Shown here piece after piece: positions 25,501 to 31,500 of a DNA stretch of 64,000 bases (the first letter of the stretch is position 1; each line of letters starts with the position of its first letter). The position numbers and the translations under genes are program-made. The stretch is from Strongylocentrotus purpuratus (taxonomy: Eukaryota; Echinodermata; Echinoidea; Camarodonta; Strongylocentrotidae), in contig NW_022145609.1 in NCBI RefSeq assembly GCF_000002235.5, positions 30,543,301 through 30,607,300 on the forward strand, given 5' to 3'. The notes under the pieces were generated by a model, which saw only the letters and a program-made list of their open reading frames with translations, did no database searches and was not told the DNA's origin.

Positions 25501-28500
25501 TGGAAAAATTACATTTCCTTAATATGTTTTGTACACAAATCATGAAAATGAATGATTTTCATTATCATCATCACCATCATTGTCATCATTGCATTAAATA
25601 CAACAAACTCGATACAAACCTCGTATTAGTGAAGATATCCCTAATCTGTTGATGAACATGTTATCAATGTGTTCAGATGCAGTAAACAACTCAGCCATCA
25701 CGTACAGGTCTGGTCGAATCTTACGTCCTTCATCTAAGAAATACTGCACACAAAAAAGTGGGAGAATGATACTTAAAGAAGTATATATAAAGTAAGCTTC
25801 TAATACATACACATGAATTCTATTTTCTTTTCTTTCTCTCCTCTTCATCTTCTCCTCTATTTCCTATTCTTCCATCTGAATCTCCATTTTTTTTCTCCAT
25901 ATTTTCCCTCCTTTCCATTTCACCATTTTCCCTTTGATTGTATAAATCTTTCCACTTGCTATTTATATCTATACGCTATGTATCCCTATTTTTTTTTTAT
26001 TTTTTATTTTTTTTTTATTTTTTTTTATTTCTGTGTTTAAAAAGATACAAATTAAAACACAAATTCTATCCTCTTTCCTTTTTCTCTCCCTCTTCCTCTC
26101 CAACTTCATCTACCCTATCATCATCATCACCATGACAACCGCTTCAATGATCATCCTTACACAAGCGACGAGATATACAGTGAAAACTCTATAACAACAT
26201 TGCTCACAAAACTGGTCAAGAAAAGCAGTCTTTACAGGCAGGTGATCTTTACATACAGGTTTTTTTAGTACAAGTATATTTTGTAAAGCACTTAGAGACA
26301 TTGTATTAAGCGCTATATAAAAGCTAAATATCATTATTATTATTTACAAGTTTCAATGAGAAATGCTATTCAAGGCATGCATACAATGTGATCTTTCTAC
26401 AACAGGTAGTCTTTCTACACAGGTGGTTGCTAAAGCAGGGCTCATCTACAGCTTACCTCTGCAACATGAATGGGAGTACTGTGGCAGTTATCGATACGGA
26501 CACCATGAAACACAGACACCACCTTCTGCGTGTACTCCAGCATGTGTTGCCATAGATACGGGCAATCTTCCGGACCTTTTCCGTATCGTAGCTTGACGCT
26601 GTCACCCCAGTTGATGAGCTCTCGTCTCAGATATACCTAATTAACAAAAGCATGAAAAATTTGAAAACAAAACAGTATTAGCCTCTGATGAAAAAAAGAA
26701 AACATATACAACCCACATGACTGGGGGGGGGGGGGTGATTCACAAATATCCTAAAGTTGAACTTATCTCTAAGTTGGACTTAAAAATTATGGAAAGCTGG
26801 TTATATATATTTATAATTGGAAATCGAAATGTCATTTTTTTTGTTTTCCTAATGGTTTTATAACACTACAGTCTATTGGGGAAAATGAGTATGGTCAAAC
26901 CGGTCACTCAAAGATTTTAACTTTTTTCAGGCACTTCACGATCATTTTGAAGCGCAATTTTTTGCCGGCTCCAATATTACACCATATCACAGACACTGAT
27001 AACACGTAGGGCCATGCATCTAAGATCTAACAATGCCTTTAAGGAGCATGAATAATGGGGGTTTGAACCTTGGAGCCAGCTTCAGCAAAGTTCTTGAGAG
27101 GGTCATCCCCCATGACCCATCCATTGGACGCCATGAGTAGAGGGGCTTGGGCGGAGTCCATTAATGCTTCATCTGTTTGGACATTGGTGGCAGGTCCGGG
27201 GTGTTTGAAGTACCTGATTGGAGAGAGGAGAATGTCGTCAGATTTAGTAGATGTTTCAATTATTATCATTAACAATAGCAGCAGGAATTAATCATTGTCA
27301 TCAACATCATCAAGGTTTTCCTTACCGAAAATGGGCTTGAGCCTGTTTTAGGTAGATAGGCCTTATTAGTCATTCTAAATCTTGTCAGAAACAACCTTAA
27401 ATGAATTCCCATTGATCCTCATACTAGAGGAAAAGGTCAACATATTTGGCATCACCACAATTATTGGAACATGTAACAGCCATTATCATCGTCATCATCC
27501 AGGGGTGATAGTGAGCAATTAAAAAAAAAAAGTTTTTTTGTTTTCCCCTCAACCACGCCCCCCCCCCCCCCCCCCCCCCCCTTGAGTAAAAAAAAAGAAG
27601 AGGATTCGTGGGAAAAAATGGCATCTAACTACATTTCCCCCTTTCGAGTAAGAAAATTGGGAAAAAATTGGGAAAATTGGGGAAAATAGAGGAAAATAGA
27701 GAAAATAAGGGGAAAATCAAGAAAATCAGGAAAATCAGGATAAAATAGGGAAGAAAAAAAATCTGGTAAAAAAAATAATAATAATAAATCGGGAATTTTT
27801 AAAAAAAAAAATCAAGAAACCGATTTAATCAGGTTTTTATCAGGCCTGATCATCATCATCATCACCATCAGCATCATCATCATCATCATCACCATCAGCA
27901 TCATCATCATCATCATCATCATCACCACCACCAAGTCCATCAACATGCAATTATTCATTCCTCATCTTCTTTATCGGCATGGCAATCACTATCAGTTTCT
28001 TAAGGCTTAGCTTAGAGGACCACAAAACTAGACATACTTACTCATTGACGAGAGGGTTTTTCTCGGTGACTTCCACCAGCTTAGGACCGCTAGGATCTAT
28101 ATGATGATAGCGGACGTTGGATATGAGATTCTCGATGGCTTGTCGTGTATCCTCGCCCATCACGTTGGCAGCCAAGCCGTTGAGACGTTCAAGATGCTTG
28201 TGGAGATCCTGGCAGCATTGCTGTATCCGAGCCTCTGGTTCGTCGACTCCAGGCCTGAGAAAGACACATATCCATGATATTCAACGTCACAGTACATGGA
28301 ATAATAATAATAATAATAATAATAGCTAGTTCTTACACTATGCACCTGTTCTACACATTTTTACATAATAGCAGTGAAGGGATGTTCCTTTGTCTACCAC
28401 AGCAATTGTTGAGGGTAGAATGAGGAATTGTATATTTTGTCCTCTTTTTTTTGTCCGTCATGTTCATAGTGTTATATAGTGCTTTTCAGGACCGAAGGCC

Positions 28501-31500
28501 CTCTCAAAGTGCTTAACAGATATATATATTTTTACCCCAGTCATCGGATTCAGGCTTACCTGCACACAATGTATGCACATTCTCCACTCCCTGAGGAGCA
28601 TTCCAGCCAGGTGTTATGTTAACAAGCGCACACTTGCTAATCTAAGCACATTAGCTTTCACATCCTACCGGGTACCCATTTAACACCTGGGTGGAGGGTG
28701 GCAAATGCAGATCAATGTACTTGAAGATCAAAGACCTCATAAATCCAATTATACTGGAGTCAGTGGTCTAGTGCGACTCTTATGCCTAGGTCATACCAAA
28801 AACTTTTCTTGATATTTCAAATGCATGCGTTTGCCATGGTTTCTACCCTACAAGTATGAGTTCGATACCATCCTGATGTTGAGAAACTAAGAAACTGGAG
28901 TCTTTGGATGTTTAGTTGAAGTTGTTGCGGAGTTTAGGAAACCAACTCACTTCTGTATATTGAAGTTGTCCAAGGCTTTGTTCATATCGATAGTACTAGC
29001 TAATCTCCTGTATCCTTTATCCTGGATGATAGCCACCTCCCAAGGTTTACTCTCCATCTGGGGCGTGGCTTCTTTGGAAGCTAGTCAGTCAAAGGAAAAA
29101 CAATCAAATGAAGAAAAGGGATTATACTGATGGTACAGTCAAACCTGTCTATAGCCACCACCCAAGGGAAACACAAAAAGGAGCCCTTGTAGAAAGGTGG
29201 TTTTTGGAGACAGGTTCCTTAAGTACATGTTTCAATGAGAAACCATTTTCAAGGGAAACAAAAAATGTGGTCCTTGTAGACAGGTGGTCACTAAAGTAGG
29301 TTGTAATTGCTATTTTATTATGCCCCTTGTCCTGGATAATAAAACACATATCAAGGTTTGCTCTAAAACTGGGGTCTAGTTTCTTTACAGGCAAAACAGC
29401 GGAGACGTTTAAAAAATATATGATATATCAACAGTAGTTGCTATTAAATCTCCTGGCTTACTCCCTATACTGGGTGCTGTCTCCTTGGGAGCTAGTCAAG
29501 ATAGAAAGAATCAAAAACTGTTGAGTGTATAGATAGTATTTGCGGATCATCTGGTTTATTTTCCATCTAAGGGGGTGGCCACTTTGGAGACAAGTTGAGG
29601 GACAAAGAATAATTGTTCAAATCAATAGTACTTGCTATTGTCATGTATCCATGGTCTTGAATGATAGACAAGTCCTAGGGCTTTGCTTCCCATCTGACAG
29701 CTGATTTCCTTAGAGGCTAATTTCACACCTTACAATGTACTGAGATCAAACTTTTGATTTTACAATTCACTAGTTTCCTAAACCCATCCTTGAAATTTTA
29801 TGGGAAATATATACACTATTTAGTGATACAGTGGAACCTCCGTATAAAGAGCTCAGATATAACAAGGTATCTGTTAGAACAAGGTGATTTCGCTGGTCCC
29901 AGCTCTTAATATTCTTATGTTTTTTTACCCTGATATAATAAGGTAATGTCCTTGGTCCCAAGGACCTCATTATAATGAGTTTCCACTGTAACAATACATA
30001 AAATGCATTTAGAAATGTCTTTCCATATCCCTACAGATTCTTCAAAACAAGCACACCTGATTAATGCTCAATACAGGGATGACTGGTACTGCAAAATTGA
30101 AAAATAGCTACGAAAACAGACATAACCAAAGCTTTCTGTCTTGCCCTCGAGAACCTTCACACATCTACACATGCTGGAAGCGGCCTATATTCAGCTCACT
30201 GTCCCTATTGTGTGCCGACAGAAAGAGTTTGTAAGGAAACTTGCGTTATTCTAGCTACATGTAACATCTACTTTCCGGCAGCCAATCACAGCATATTAAC
30301 CTTTTGCGCGCTTGTTCCTTTAGCTTCCTCTTATATTTTCTGATTTCGGGTTTCTGTTCATTCTTGCGATTTACTCCGATAAGTGCAAGACAAAAAGCAA
30401 TAGCGTGTCTGATTTTTTCTTTTTGCTATTTTTTAGATGTATGCTTACCTTTGCATCTTTCTTTGAATTCTTCAATGGTTTTCTCAAGATCTACTTGATA
30501 GAACTCTTGCAGCTTGTACTGAGGGAAGACTTCATGTGTCAGTATATGTCTTATTTTCTGCAAAAAGAAATCAAATTATATATTTAATGTGCATCTCGGT
30601 CATGATTAAAGCCCCTCTGCACTAGTTTGGCATGGAGGGATTAGACCTCCCTGCAAGGTCACTGACAGGTAGTTATCTCATTAAAACAGCTCTCAATTAA
30701 CATAAGAGAAAGGGCATCATGGGGGATTAACGAGTACCGCTTAGGCATTTTTTGCTGTATAGAGGGCGCAAGTAGCTATAAGTAGTGCAGTGGGGCTTTA
30801 AGCAAACGTGTACAGTCTGATGGGTCATTAAATCAAGACACTCTTTTATCTTTCTGTCTATATCCATCCCCTCTTCTTTCTTACCTAATTTAACCCAATC
30901 TTATTCATAAAATACCTTTAGTTTATCCTTTCACTTCATACTTTCATATCCTCAACATCACATTTTCAACTAGGTTTTGTTCTACTCATCCCCTTCTTAA
31001 TAATTCTTATATAGCACTTTTCAGGACCGATGGACCTCTCAAAGCGCTTTACAGATATATATATTATTACCCCGGTCATCGGATTCAGGCTTACCCGCAC
31101 ACAATGTATGCACATTCTCCACTCCCTGGGGAGCATTCCAGCCAGTCATCATTTCTACAAGCGCACACTTGCTAATCTAAGCACATTAGCTTTCGCATCC
31201 TACCGGGTACCCATTTAACACCTTCTATTCTTTCAATTTATAAAATGCTTTTAATACTTTCTTTCAATTTTCCTTCCTTTCTCATTGTCTCCTACTCCCT
31301 TCTTAAACTACTTTTCCTCCATATTGAAAGATAAATGTTGAATGTATCAGCATTATAACTTCAAAATCCTTACAAGCCATTGGATCAAGTTTTACCCGAA
31401 TCCTTGTGACTCACTTACATGCAATTGTTCCTCATTGTCGATGATCTTTGGGACACCAATACCTTCCCACTTCCCCTTCATCACCTCCGAGCTGAAATGC

